Below, piece by piece: positions 36,121 to 46,881 of a DNA stretch of 64,000 nucleotides. The stretch comes from Streptomyces sp. BK239. GTDB taxonomy: Bacteria; Actinomycetota; Actinomycetes; Streptomycetales; Streptomycetaceae. Each line of letters opens with the position of its first letter. Position 1 is the stretch's first letter. The position numbers and the translations under genes are program-made. The stretch lies in the NCBI RefSeq assembly GCF_004217285.1, contig NZ_SHKS01000008.1, forward strand, positions 124,001-188,000, in the 5' to 3' direction. The notes beneath the pieces were generated by a model. That model did no database searches. It saw nothing but the letters and a program-made list of their open reading frames with translations, and had not been told where the DNA came from.

Positions 36121-38237
36121 ATGCCCGCCAGGCACCATTCGTCAGCACCCCCGACACCCCCACGCGCCAAGGGCTCCGCGAAGGATCCCGGGCCGGCCCC
36201 CGGCGCGCGCCCCGCCGACGCCGGGCCACCCGCCCCTGAGCGGCCCTCCGCACCCGCCGCGACCGCCGTGGGGCGCATCCCCGTCCTCGACGTCCGCCCG
36301 ATGGTCCAGCACGGGCGCCGGCCCGCCAAGGCGGTCGCCGGGGAGACGTTCCAGGTCTCGGCCACCGTGTTCCGCGAGGGCCATGACGCGGTCGCCGCGA
36401 ACGTGGTCCTGCGCGACCCCGACGGCCGTCCCGGCCCCTGGACCCCGATGCGCGAGCTGGCCCCCGGCACGGACCGCTGGGGCGCCGACGTCACCCCGGA
36501 CGCACCCGGACGCTGGTCCTACACGGTGGAGGCGTGGAGCGACCCGGTCGCCACCTGGCGGCACCACGCGGAGATCAAGATCCCGGCGGGCATCGACACC
36601 GACCTCGTCCTGGAGGAGGGCGTCCGCCTCTACGAGCGGGCCGCCGCGCAGGCGCCGGAAGGCGAGCGGGACGTCCTGCTCGCCGCGGTCGAGGCCCTGC
36701 GCGACCAGGACCGCCCGGCCGCCTCCCGGCTCGCGGGGGCCCTGGCCCCGGAAGTGGACGCCGTCCTGGCCCGCCACCCCCTGCGGGAGCTGGTCACCGC
36801 TTCGGAGCCCCTGCCGCTGCTGGTGGAGCGGGAGCGGGCGTTGTACGGGTCGTGGTACGAGTTCTTCCCGCGGTCGGAGGGGACGGCGGAGCAGCCGCAC
36901 GGGACGTTCCGTTCGGCGGCGCGGCGGTTGCCGGTGATCGCGGCGATGGGGTTCGACGTGGTGTATCTGCCGCCGGTGCATCCGATCGGGACGACGTTCC
37001 GCAAGGGCCGCAACAACACGCTGACGCCGGACGCGGAGGACGTGGGGGTGCCGTGGGCGATCGGGTCGCCCGAGGGCGGCCATGACGCGGTGCATCCGCG
37101 GCTGGGGACGCTGGAGGACTTCGCCTGGTTCGTTCAGCGGGCCGGGGAGCTGGGTCTGGAGGTGGCGCTGGACTTCGCGTTGCAGTGTTCGCCGGATCAT
37201 CCGTGGGTGCACAAGCATCCGGAGTGGTTCCATCACCGGCCGGACGGGACGATCGCGTACGCGGAGAACCCGCCGAAGAAGTACCAGGACATCTATCCGA
37301 TCGCCTTCGACGCGGACATGGACGGTCTGGTGAAGGAGACGGTGCGGGTGCTGCGGCACTGGATGTCGCACGGGGTGCGGATCTTCCGGGTGGACAATCC
37401 GCACACCAAGCCGGTGGTGTTCTGGGAGCGGGTGATCGGCGAGGTCAACCGCCGGGACCCGGACGTGATCTTCCTGGCGGAGGCGTTCACCCGGCCGGCG
37501 ATGATGCACACGCTGGCGCAGATCGGCTTCCAGCAGTCGTACACGTACTTCACCTGGCGCAACTCCAAGGAGGAGCTGACGCAGTACCTGACGGAGCTGT
37601 CGGGGGAGGCGGCCTCCTACATGCGGCCGAACTTCTTCCCCAACACGCCCGACATCCTGCACGCCTACCTCCAGCACGGCGGCCGGCCCGCCTTCGAGGT
37701 CCGCGCGGTCCTGGCCGCGACGCTGTCGCCGTCCTGGGGCGTGTACAGCGGTTACGAACTGTGCGAGAACACCCCGCTGCGCGAGGGCGGCGAGGAGTAC
37801 CTCGACTCGGAGAAGTACCAGCTCAAGCCCCGCGACTGGGAGGCCGCCGAACGCGAGGGACGCACCATCGCCCCGCTGATCACCCGCCTCAACGAGATCC
37901 GGCGGGCGAACCCGGCCCTGCACCGGCTGCGCAACCTGCACTTCCACCACGCCGACCAGGAAGCGGTGATCGTCTACTCGAAGCGCAGCGGTTCGAACAC
38001 GGTTCTGGTGGTCGTCAACCTCGACCCCCACCACACCCAGGAGGCCACGGTCTCGTTGGACATGCCGCAACTCGGCCTGGAACGGCACGAGTCGGTGCCG
38101 GTGCGCGACGAGCTCACCGGCGAGACCTACTACTGGGGCAGGGCCAACTACGTGCGTCTCGAACCGGGCATCCGTCCCGCGCACGTCCTCACCGTCCTGC
38201 GACCGTCCAACCCGCAGATCGGAGGGTCACCCACACG

Positions 38238-38241
<4 letters not shown>
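36121..38241 (+). CDS. glgE: Alpha-1,4-glucan:maltose-1-phosphate maltosyltransferase
   Basis: Extends alpha-1,4-glucan with maltose units from maltose-1-phosphate. It is 706 residues from ATG 36121 after AGGAG. An N-terminal Pro/Ala-rich lead of ~50 residues precedes the domain starting GRIPVLDVRPMVQHGRRPAK. The GH13_3 signature GVRIFRVDNPHTKPVVFWE contains the nucleophile Asp (about residue 423), and IFLAEAFTRPAMM has the acid Glu; YLPPVHPIGTTFRKGRNN is also diagnostic. It overlaps treS by ATGA. It is first gene of glgE-treS-mak-glgB, the trehalose-to-glycogen pathway. Around 36840-37620 the third positions favour G over C more than in the flanking code, an odd but in-frame patch. Confidence 0.97.
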
Positions 38242-39938
<1,697 letters not shown>

Positions 39939-39948
39939 ACGGGCCTGT

Positions 39949-39976
39949 CCGGGGCGGGGCGTTTCCTCCGCCCCGG
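39949..39976 (+). terminator. Hairpin between treS and mak
   Basis: CCGGGGCGG pairs with CCGCCCCGG around a 10-base loop, with no U run. It is likely a processing or attenuation hairpin inside the operon, since mak follows 59 bp later. Confidence 0.5.
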
Positions 39977-40034
39977 CCGGGGCACGCATGAGTAGCACCC
40001 CAGACCCCGTCCCCGGGGAAAGGATCGTGACGCC

Positions 40035-41432
40035 ATGGCGGAAACTGTCACACTTTCCGGCAAGACGAGCTCCGGCCTCCTCGCGTCCCTGGGGCCCCTG
40101 CTGCGCGACTGGCTCCCACGCCAGCGCTGGTTCGCCGGGAAGGGAAGCCCGGTCACCGGGTTCTCGCAGGTCGCGGCCACCGAGCTGCTGCCCGAGGACT
40201 CCCCGCTGGGCCTCTACCACCTGCTGGTGCGCGCCCACCAGGGCGCCGGTCCCGGCGACTGCTACCAGCTCCTGATAGGCGTGCGCGAGGCGCTGCCGCC
40301 CCGGCTGGCGCCCGCGCTCATCGGACACGTGCCGGACGGCCCGCTCGCCGGGCGGACCGTCTACGACGCCCTGTACGACACCCGGCCCGCCGAGCTGCTC
40401 CTGGAGGCGCTGCGCACCGGGTCCCGGATCGGCGTGCTGCGCTGCGAACGGGACCCGTCCCAGGAGATACGCGCCGGCCTGGTGCCGCGCCGGCTGACCT
40501 CCGAGCAGTCGAACTCCTCGGTCGTCTATGGAGATACGTTCATTCTCAAGCTGCTGCGCCGGGTGGTGCCCGGCGTCAACCCCGACCTGGAGTTGCCGCT
40601 GGCGCTGGCCCGGGAGGGCTGCCCCCGGGTGCCCGCGCCGACGGCGTGGATGCGCGCCGAGGCCGAGGACCTCGCGGAGGGGCCCGGGGAGAGCGGCGAG
40701 CCGTACGTCCTCGGAGTGCTCCAGCCCTATGTGCAGGGGGCGACGGACGGCTGGGAGCTGGCCCTGCGGGAGCTGGCCAAGACCGAGGACTTCGGCGCGG
40801 AGGCGCGGGCGCTGGGCCGGGCCACCGCCGAGGTGCACACGGCGCTGGCCCGTGCGCTGCCCACGGTGACCTTCGGGCACGCCCAGTTGGAGCCGCTGGT
40901 GCACGGCATGGTCGAGCGTCTCGACGCGGCGGCGCAGGCGGTGCCCGCCCTGCACCCTTACGCGCCCGCGCTGCGCACCGCCTTCACCGCGCTGGCCGAC
41001 CTCGCGGCCGAGGGTCACACCTGGACCGCCCAGCGCGTCCACGGCGACCTGCACCTCGGACAGTGCCTGCGGGCCCCGTCCGGCCAGTGGTCGCTGATCG
41101 ACTTCGAGGGCGAGCCGGCCCGGCCGCTGGCCGAGCGCAGGATGCCGCAGCCGCCGGTGCGGGACGTGGCGGGGATGCTGCGGTCCTTCGACTACGCGGC
41201 GCACTCGGCCACCCCGCCGGCGCCGGGCTGGGCCCGCGCCTGCCGGGCGGCCTACTGCTCGGGGTACGCCGAGGTGTCGGGCGCCGACCCCCGCACCGAT
41301 CCCGTGCTGCTGCGGGCCTACGAGACGGACAAGGCGGTCTACGAGGTCGTCTACGAGGCCCGGCACCGCCCGGACTGGCTCCCCGTCCCGCTCTCCGCGA
41401 TACGCAGGCTCGCAGCGTCCGACCAGCTCTGA
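40035..41432 (+). CDS. mak: Maltokinase
   Basis: Phosphorylates maltose to maltose-1-phosphate, the donor for GlgE; it is also called Pep2. It is 465 residues from ATG 40035, with AAAGGA upstream. Kinase fold elements: LPRQRWFAGKG at the start, EQSNSSVVYGDTFILKLLRR (phosphate-anchor strand), catalytic loop HGDLHLGQCLRAPSG (about 336) and metal-binding LIDFEGEPARPLAERR, followed by RDVAGMLRSFDYAA. It lies between treS and glgB on the same strand. The context leaves little doubt about function. Confidence 0.95.
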   Translation: MAETVTLSGKTSSGLLASLGPLLRDWLPRQRWFAGKGSPVTGFSQVAATELLPEDSPLGLYHLLVRAHQGAGPGDCYQLLIGVREALPPRLAPALIGHVPDGPLAGRTVYDALYDTRPAELLLEALRTGSRIGVLRCERDPSQEIRAGLVPRRLTSEQSNSSVVYGDTFILKLLRRVVPGVNPDLELPLALAREGCPRVPAPTAWMRAEAEDLAEGPGESGEPYVLGVLQPYVQGATDGWELALRELAKTEDFGAEARALGRATAEVHTALARALPTVTFGHAQLEPLVHGMVERLDAAAQAVPALHPYAPALRTAFTALADLAAEGHTWTAQRVHGDLHLGQCLRAPSGQWSLIDFEGEPARPLAERRMPQPPVRDVAGMLRSFDYAAHSATPPAPGWARACRAAYCSGYAEVSGADPRTDPVLLRAYETDKAVYEVVYEARHRPDWLPVPLSAIRRLAASDQL

Positions 41433-41445
41433 GGAGGCTTTGTCC

Positions 41446-43962
41446 GTGACTCCCAGCCCCCCGTCCAACGGTTCCGAACCGAAGAACCCGAAGAAGAAGG
41501 CGGCCGCGGCCGAGGAAGGGGCGGCCGGGAAGGCGGCGGCGAAGAAGGCCGCTGCGAAGAAGGCCGCTGCGAAGAAGGCCGCTGCGAAGAAGGCGGCGGG
41601 CGGGAAAGCGGCCGTGAAGGCGGTGAAGGCCGCGACGCCGGCGAAGGCGGCGGCCAAGGCGGTGAAGGCTCCCAAGCCAGTGAAGGCGGCGAAAGCCGCG
41701 AAGGCTGTCGCGAAGAAGGCCGCGCAGGTGAAGGCGTCGCCGCCCACGCCTCCCGCCGGGCCCCTGGAGGTCGGCCTGTCCCCCGCCCTCGACGCCGGCG
41801 ACCGCGACCGCCTCCTGCACGGCTCCCACCACGACCCGCACGGCGTGCTCGGCGCGCATCCGGCGCCCGGCGGGATCGTCTTCCGGGCCTTCCGCCCCTA
41901 CGCGCGCGCCGTCACGGTCGTCTCCGGCGAGCTGCGCGCCGACCTGCACGACGACGGCGACGGCTTCTTCTCCGGACTGCTGCCCCTGCACGAGGTCCCG
42001 GCCTACCGCCTCCTCGTCCGTTACGAGGACGCGGTCGTGGAGACCGAGGACGCCTACCGCTTCCTGCCGACGCTGGGCGATCTGGACCTGCACCTGATCG
42101 GCGAGGGCCGGCACGAGCAGCTGTGGACGGTGCTGGGCGCCCACCCGACGACCCACCAGGGCGTGCGGGGCACCCGGTTCTCCGTGTGGGCGCCGAACGC
42201 GCGCGGCGTACGGCTGGCCGGCACCTTCAACCTCTGGGACGGCGCCGGGCACGCCATGCGCTCGCTCGGCTCCTCCGGGGTGTGGGAGCTGTTCGTGCCG
42301 GGCGTCGGCGAGGGCGAGCTGTACAAGTTCGACATCACCCGGCCCGACGGTTCGCGCACCCTGCGCGCCGACCCCATGGCCCGCCGTACCGAGGTCCCGC
42401 CGGCCACCTCGTCGGTCGTGACCGCCTCGCACTACGAGTGGGGCGACGAGGAATGGCTCGCCCGCCGGGCCGAACGCCCGGTGCACGAGGCCCCGTTCTC
42501 GGTGTACGAGATCCATCTCCCCTCCTGGCGACCAGGGCTGACCTACCGTCAACTCGCCGAGCAGCTCCCCGCGTACGTCAAGGATCTGGGCTTCACCCAT
42601 GTCGAGCTGATGCCGGTCGCCGAGCACCCCTTCGGCGGGTCCTGGGGCTACCAGGTCACCGGCTTCTACGCGCCGACGGCCCGCCTCGGCACGCCGGACG
42701 ACTTCAAGTACCTGGTGGACGCGCTGCACCGGGCCGGGATCGGCGTCCTGATGGACTGGGTGCCGGCGCACTTCCCGCGCGACGACTGGGCGCTCGCCGA
42801 GTTCGATGGGCGGCCGCTGTACGAACACGAGGACCCGCTGCGGGCCGCCCACCCCGACTGGGGGACCCTGGAGTTCGACTTCGGGCGGCGCGAGGTGCGC
42901 AACTTCCTGGTGGCCAACGCGGTCTACTGGTGCGAGGAGTTCCACATCGACGGGCTGCGGGTGGACGCGGTCGCCTCGATGCTCTACCTCGACTACTCGC
43001 GCGAGCCCGGCCAGTGGACGCCGAACGAGCACGGCGGCCGCGAGAACCTGGACGCGGTGGCCTTCCTCCAGGAGATGAACGCGACCGTGTACCGCCGGGT
43101 GCCCGGTGTCGTGACGATCGCGGAGGAGTCCACGGCCTGGGACGGCGTCACCCGTGCCACACACCACCGGGGGCCGAGCGGTTTCGGCGGGCTCGGGTTC
43201 GGGCTGAAGTGGAACATGGGGTGGATGCACGACTCGTTGCAGTACATGAGCAAGGAGCCGGTCCACCGGCGGTACCACCACGGGGAGATGACCTTCTCCA
43301 TGGTGTACGCCTACAGCGAGAACTACGTCTTGCCCATCTCCCACGACGAGGTCGTGCACGGCAAGGGCTCGCTGGTGTCGAAGATGCCGGGCGACTGGTG
43401 GCAGCGGCGGGCCAGTCTGCGCGCCTACCTGGCGTTCATGTGGTCCCATCCGGGCAAGCAACTGCTCTTCATGGGGCAGGAGTTCGCGCAGGGCGCGGAG
43501 TGGTCCGAGGCGCACGGGCCGGACTGGTGGCTGCTCGACCCCGCCTACGGGGCGGAGCCAGATCACCGCGGGGTGCGCGATCTGGTGCGGGACCTGAACG
43601 GCGTGTACCGGTCGACGCCGGCGCTGTGGGAGCGGGACGTCGCCCCGGACGGCTTCCAGTGGGTGGTGGGCGACGCGGCCGACGACAACGTCCTCGCGTT
43701 CCTCCGCCACGACGCGGACGGGACGCCGCTGCTCGCCGTGTGCCACTTCTCGCCCGTCGTGCGGCACGACTACCGGCTGGGGGTGCCGGACGACGTGCCG
43801 GCGTGGCTGGAGGTGCTGAACACGGACGCGGAGCGGTACGGGGGCAGCGGTGTCACCCACCCGCACCCGGTGAAGCCGGAGCCCCAGCCGTGGCACACCC
43901 ACCCGGCGAGCGTCCGCCTGACCCTCCCCCCACTGGCCACGGTCTGGCTCCGCCCGGCCTGA
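41446..43962 (+). CDS. glgB: 1,4-alpha-glucan branching enzyme with Lys/Ala-rich N-terminal tail
   Basis: Introduces alpha-1,6 branches into the glucan made by GlgE. It is 838 residues from GTG 41446, which has GAGGAGG at 8 bp; the TTG at 41440 is too close to the ribosome site. The first ~100 residues are a histone-H1-like tail of KKAAA/KAAAK units, encoded by 15-bp tandem repeats (41539-41597). Then come GlgB N-domains (GSHHDPHGVLGAHPAP), a CBM48 domain (GTRFSVWAPNARGVRL), and the GH13_9 barrel with VLMDWVPAHFP, GLRVDAVASMLYLDYSR (nucleophile Asp about 505), TIAEESTAWDG and LPISHDEVVHGKGS. The ~735-residue remainder is a normal GlgB; the tail is an addition. Confidence 0.97.
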   Translation: MTPSPPSNGSEPKNPKKKAAAAEEGAAGKAAAKKAAAKKAAAKKAAAKKAAGGKAAVKAVKAATPAKAAAKAVKAPKPVKAAKAAKAVAKKAAQVKASPPTPPAGPLEVGLSPALDAGDRDRLLHGSHHDPHGVLGAHPAPGGIVFRAFRPYARAVTVVSGELRADLHDDGDGFFSGLLPLHEVPAYRLLVRYEDAVVETEDAYRFLPTLGDLDLHLIGEGRHEQLWTVLGAHPTTHQGVRGTRFSVWAPNARGVRLAGTFNLWDGAGHAMRSLGSSGVWELFVPGVGEGELYKFDITRPDGSRTLRADPMARRTEVPPATSSVVTASHYEWGDEEWLARRAERPVHEAPFSVYEIHLPSWRPGLTYRQLAEQLPAYVKDLGFTHVELMPVAEHPFGGSWGYQVTGFYAPTARLGTPDDFKYLVDALHRAGIGVLMDWVPAHFPRDDWALAEFDGRPLYEHEDPLRAAHPDWGTLEFDFGRREVRNFLVANAVYWCEEFHIDGLRVDAVASMLYLDYSREPGQWTPNEHGGRENLDAVAFLQEMNATVYRRVPGVVTIAEESTAWDGVTRATHHRGPSGFGGLGFGLKWNMGWMHDSLQYMSKEPVHRRYHHGEMTFSMVYAYSENYVLPISHDEVVHGKGSLVSKMPGDWWQRRASLRAYLAFMWSHPGKQLLFMGQEFAQGAEWSEAHGPDWWLLDPAYGAEPDHRGVRDLVRDLNGVYRSTPALWERDVAPDGFQWVVGDAADDNVLAFLRHDADGTPLLAVCHFSPVVRHDYRLGVPDDVPAWLEVLNTDAERYGGSGVTHPHPVKPEPQPWHTHPASVRLTLPPLATVWLRPA
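41539..41597 (+). repeat. 15-bp tandem repeat encoding the GlgB KKAAA tail
   Basis: The unit GCGAAGAAGGCCGCT is repeated exactly at 41539, 41554 and 41569, with a fourth variant copy at 41584. Each unit encodes Ala-Lys-Lys-Ala-Ala, so copy-number change keeps the frame. Confidence 0.95.
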
Positions 43963-43973
43963 CTCATGGGGGC

Positions 43974-44096
43974 GCCAGCAATCCAGCCCGTCCGGCGCTT
44001 GAGGACGAGGCCCGTTCAGGGCCGAAAGCGGGGGCCCGGGGGCGGCAGCCCCCGGGGACGGGTAGGGGCGGCGGGGGCGGGAAACCCCCCTCACCG
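43974..44096. repeat. Streptomyces-type interspersed intergenic repeat
   Basis: This G/C-rich stretch contains CAGCCCGTCCGGCGCTTGAG, GACGAGGCCCGTTCAGG and a hairpin CCCGGGGGC-GGCA-GCCCCCGGG (44035-44056). I recall this block from many Streptomyces intergenic spaces, usually downstream of genes. It lies between the convergent glgB and helicase-like gene and probably terminates transcription from one or both sides. Confidence 0.8.
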
Positions 44097-44110
44097 CCCC
44101 TGCCCACACG

Positions 44111-46372
44111 TCACACGAGTGCCTCCCCCAAGGCCTGCGGCAGCTCCCCCGCGTGCACCACGCCGAGCCGCTGCGTGGCCCGGGTCAGGGCGACGTACAG
44201 GTCGCTCGTGCCGAAGTCGCCCGGCTCCACCACGAGGACGGAGTCGAACTCCAGGCCCTTGGCCTGCCGGGGGTCGAGCAGGACGACCGCTCGCGTGAGG
44301 TCGGGCTCGTCCCCCGCCGTCACGCCGTCGAGCCGGGCGGCCAGCTCGTGGTGCAGCACCCGGGGTGCGATCACCGCGAGCCGCCCCTCCGCCGGGGTGA
44401 GCTCCTCCACCGCCTTGGCGACCGCCCCGGGCAGATCGTCGACGGCCCGCGCCCACGGCCGCACGCCGGTGGACCGCACCGAGCTCGGCGGCACGAAGTC
44501 CGGCCGCTCGGCCCGGACGACGGCGGCCGCCGCCTCCATGATCTCCGCGGGCGTACGGTAGTTGACGCCCAGCCGCGTGTGCTCCCAGCGGTCCTCGACG
44601 TACGGCCGGAGGATCCGCTCCCAGGACCCCACGCCCCCGGCCTCCGAGGTCTGCGCCGGATCGCCGACGAGGGTCATGGAACGCGTGGGGCTGCGCCGCA
44701 TCAGCAGCCGCCACGCCATCGGCGACAGCTCCTGCGCCTCGTCGACGATGATGTGGCCGAACGCCCACGTCCGGTCGGCCGCCGCGCGTTCGGCGGCGCT
44801 GCGGTGGTCGTCCTCCTCGTGCCGTTCGGCGAAGCGCTCCGCGTCGATGATGTCGTGCGCGGACAGCACCTCGGAGCCGTCCGGGTCGCTGTCCTCCTTG
44901 TCCTCGAACTCGTAGGTCCGGGAGGCGTAGGAGACGTCGAGCACGCCCTGGGCGTAGGCGATCTGGGTCCGCCGTTCGCGTTCGGCGCGCTCGCGGGCCG
45001 CCCGGTCGTCCTCGCCGAGGAGTTCGGCGGCCTCGTCGAGCAGCGGTACGTCGGCGACGGTCCAGCCGCGGGTGACCGGGCGGCGGACGGCGGCCGCCTC
45101 CTCGTCGCCCAGATACCCCTCGGGGTCGGCGAGGAAGTCGGCGACCAGCCGCTGCGGACTGAGCACGGGCCACAACTGGTCGACCGCGGCCCATACTTCG
45201 GGGTTCTCGGCGATCTCGTCGCGGATCTGGGTGACGTCGCTGGGGTCGAGGAGACTGGAGCCGTCGTAGGGGTCGGTGCCGACGCGTTCGGCGTACAGCT
45301 CGGTGAGGGTGTTGAGAATGTGGCCCTCGAAGTGCTCTCGGGCGGCGTTGTGCGGCAGCTTCAGCGCCCGGGTCCGCTCGCGGGCGATGCGCACGAGCCC
45401 TTCGTCGAGCATCAGCACCTCGCGGTCGTGCTCGACGGCGATCACCGGGTCGGGCAGCGCCTGCCGGTCGCGTACGACGGCGGCGAGGACGTCGGCCATG
45501 TGGGCGCCGCCCTTCACCACGGCCGCCTCGGGCGTGTCCGCGGCGGTCGCCCGCACGCCCGGGTACAGCTCGCCGACGGTCGCGAGCAGCACGCCGGTCT
45601 CGCCGAGCGAGGGCAGCACCTCGCCGATGTAGCCGAGGAAGGCGGGGTTGGGGCCCACGATGAGGACGGCCCGCCTCGCGAGCAGTTCGCGGTGCTCGTA
45701 GAGGAGGTAGGCGGCGCGGTGCAGGGCGACGGCCGTCTTGCCGGTGCCCGGGCCGCCCTCGACGACCAGCACCCCGCGGTGCGGAGCGCGGATGATCTCG
45801 TCCTGCTCGGCCTGGATGGTCTGGACGATGTCGGCCATGCGGCCAGTGCGGGCGGCGTTCAGCGCGGCGAGCAGGACGTCGTCGCCGGCCGGGTCCTCGT
45901 AGCCCGTGCGGGTGGCGTCGTCGACGTCGAGGAACTCGTCGTGCAGGGCGGTGACCCGGCGGCCCTCGGTGCCGATGTGTCGCCGGCGGCGCAGGCCCAT
46001 GGGGGTGTGGCCGGTGGCGAGGTAGAAGGGGCGGGCGACGCCGGCCCGCCAGTCGATGAGGACCGGGGTGCGTTCGGCGTCGTCGCGGCGCAGGCCGATC
46101 CGCCCGATGTGGTGGGTGACCCCGGAGACGAGGTCGATGCGGCCGAAGCACAGGGAGCCGTCCACGGCGTTCAGCGCGGCGAGCAGGCCGGAGCGTTCGG
46201 CGACGAGGATGTCCCGCTCCAGCCGGGCCTGCCTGGGCTTGTCACCCTGGGCGAGGGCGTCGGCGACGGACGCCTCGGTGTCGCCGCGCAGGGCGTCGAC
46301 ACGGGCGTACAGGCCGTCGATGTATTCCTGTTCACGGCGCAATTCACTGTCCGTAAATCCGTTGTTTGACAA
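44111..46372 (-). CDS. HelD/HelR-like RNA-polymerase-associated UvrD-family ATPase
   Basis: A 753-residue superfamily-1 helicase-like protein. It starts at TTG 46372 after GGGAG. A coiled N-terminal arm (DSELRREQEYIDGLYARVDAL) is followed by RIGLRRDDAERTPVLIDWRAG, which in the HelD class contacts RNA polymerase. The motor has Walker A VVEGGPGTGKTAVALHRAAYLL (read in two parts, about residues 205-225), IIVDEAQELSPMAWRLL (motif II), TLVGDPAQTSEAGG (motif III) and the C-terminal ALTRATQRLGVV. HelD proteins remove RNA polymerase from DNA; the Streptomyces HelR subset also lowers rifamycin sensitivity. I did not find a rifamycin-associated element upstream, so I leave HelD versus HelR open. Confidence 0.88.
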   Translation of the reverse strand: MSNNGFTDSELRREQEYIDGLYARVDALRGDTEASVADALAQGDKPRQARLERDILVAERSGLLAALNAVDGSLCFGRIDLVSGVTHHIGRIGLRRDDAERTPVLIDWRAGVARPFYLATGHTPMGLRRRRHIGTEGRRVTALHDEFLDVDDATRTGYEDPAGDDVLLAALNAARTGRMADIVQTIQAEQDEIIRAPHRGVLVVEGGPGTGKTAVALHRAAYLLYEHRELLARRAVLIVGPNPAFLGYIGEVLPSLGETGVLLATVGELYPGVRATAADTPEAAVVKGGAHMADVLAAVVRDRQALPDPVIAVEHDREVLMLDEGLVRIARERTRALKLPHNAAREHFEGHILNTLTELYAERVGTDPYDGSSLLDPSDVTQIRDEIAENPEVWAAVDQLWPVLSPQRLVADFLADPEGYLGDEEAAAVRRPVTRGWTVADVPLLDEAAELLGEDDRAARERAERERRTQIAYAQGVLDVSYASRTYEFEDKEDSDPDGSEVLSAHDIIDAERFAERHEEDDHRSAAERAAADRTWAFGHIIVDEAQELSPMAWRLLMRRSPTRSMTLVGDPAQTSEAGGVGSWERILRPYVEDRWEHTRLGVNYRTPAEIMEAAAAVVRAERPDFVPPSSVRSTGVRPWARAVDDLPGAVAKAVEELTPAEGRLAVIAPRVLHHELAARLDGVTAGDEPDLTRAVVLLDPRQAKGLEFDSVLVVEPGDFGTSDLYVALTRATQRLGVVHAGELPQALGEALV

Positions 46373-46395
46373 TTCCGCTCCCGCCCGGATACACT
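46366..46395 (+). promoter_or_regulatory. Near-consensus housekeeping promoter, plus strand
   Basis: TTGACA (46366-46371) and TACACT (46390-46395) are separated by 18 bp, close to the HrdB/sigma-70 consensus. It points right, away from the helicase gene whose TTG start overlaps the -35 box. The expected start is about 46402. No supported protein gene follows on this strand. Confidence 0.75.
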
Positions 46396-46401
46396 GTGCC
46401 T

Positions 46402-46518
46402 ACTGAACTTCACTGCGACCTCCCGGTAATCGTCACAATGAAGACGGCGAGAAAGTCGCGAACCATTCAATATACGCAGGGAAATCCCCCGGACGCAATT
46501 GCCCGGGGGATTTCTCTT
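46402..46518 (+). ncRNA. Candidate small non-coding RNA (~117 nt)
   Basis: Bounded on the left by the strong promoter at 46366-46395 and on the right by a 12-bp perfect stem GAAATCCCCCGG / CCGGGGGATTTC (46481-46514) followed by TCTTGC. The interval is distinctly less GC-rich than the window and shows no coding bias. The only ATG frame (46439) has no good ribosome site and would read through the terminator. The interval is flanked by convergently oriented minus-strand genes on both sides, so the plus-strand promoter has no other target. Existence is inferred from promoter and terminator; I cannot assign it to a known RNA family. Confidence 0.55.
46481..46514. terminator. 12-bp stem terminator, sRNA candidate and thioredoxin gene
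   Basis: GAAATCCCCCGG and CCGGGGGATTTC flank a 10-base loop. The U-rich side is on the plus strand (TTTCTCTTG), fitting the small RNA. It also lies 35 bp beyond the thioredoxin stop on the minus strand and could act both ways. Confidence 0.85.
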
Positions 46519-46548
46519 GCGCCGGCACAGCCTGGCGCAGGCGCCCGG

Positions 46549-46881
46549 TCAGAGCACGTCGGACAGCTCCTCCAGCAGCCGCCGCTTCGGCCGTGCCCCC
46601 ACCATCGCCTTCACCGGCTCACCGTCACGGAAGACCATGAAGGTCGGCATCGACAGCACCTTGTAGTGGTTGGTGATCGCCGGGTTGTGGTCGACGTTCA
46701 GCTGCACCACCTTCAGCCGCTCCCCCTCCTCCGCGGCCAGCGCACTCAGCACCGGCGCCATCTGACGGCACGGCGGACACCAGTCGGCGGTGAACTCCAC
46801 CAGCACCGGCAGCCGTGCCGCCAGCACCTCCGCCGAGAAGTCGCCGTCCGACACCTCGCTCACTCCCGCGGCCTTGCTCAC
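46549..46881 (-). CDS. Thioredoxin
   Basis: A 110-residue single-domain thioredoxin. GTG 46881 follows GGGAGG and overlaps the merR stop by GTGA. Active site FTADWCPPCRQMAP carries WCPPC instead of the common WCGPC, which usually changes redox potential. The cis-proline is in VLSMPTFMVFRDG. It is translationally coupled to the upstream MerR-type regulator, so its expression is presumably under that regulator's own control. Confidence 0.95.
   Translation of the reverse strand: MSKAAGVSEVSDGDFSAEVLAARLPVLVEFTADWCPPCRQMAPVLSALAAEEGERLKVVQLNVDHNPAITNHYKVLSMPTFMVFRDGEPVKAMVGARPKRRLLEELSDVL

Noticed and set aside
42123..44561. Plus-strand frame of about 800 codons overlapping glgB in another register
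   Set aside because: Product is Arg/Gly/Ala-rich without domains and runs through the intergenic repeat into the next gene.
46373..46480. Rifamycin-associated element upstream of the HelD/HelR-like gene
   Set aside because: I looked for the GC-rich palindromic element expected before helR and found none, so rifamycin control is not claimed.
46439..46550. Short plus-strand ORF starting at ATG 46439
   Set aside because: It has no ribosome site, reads through the terminator stem and shows no third-position bias; a non-coding RNA fits better.
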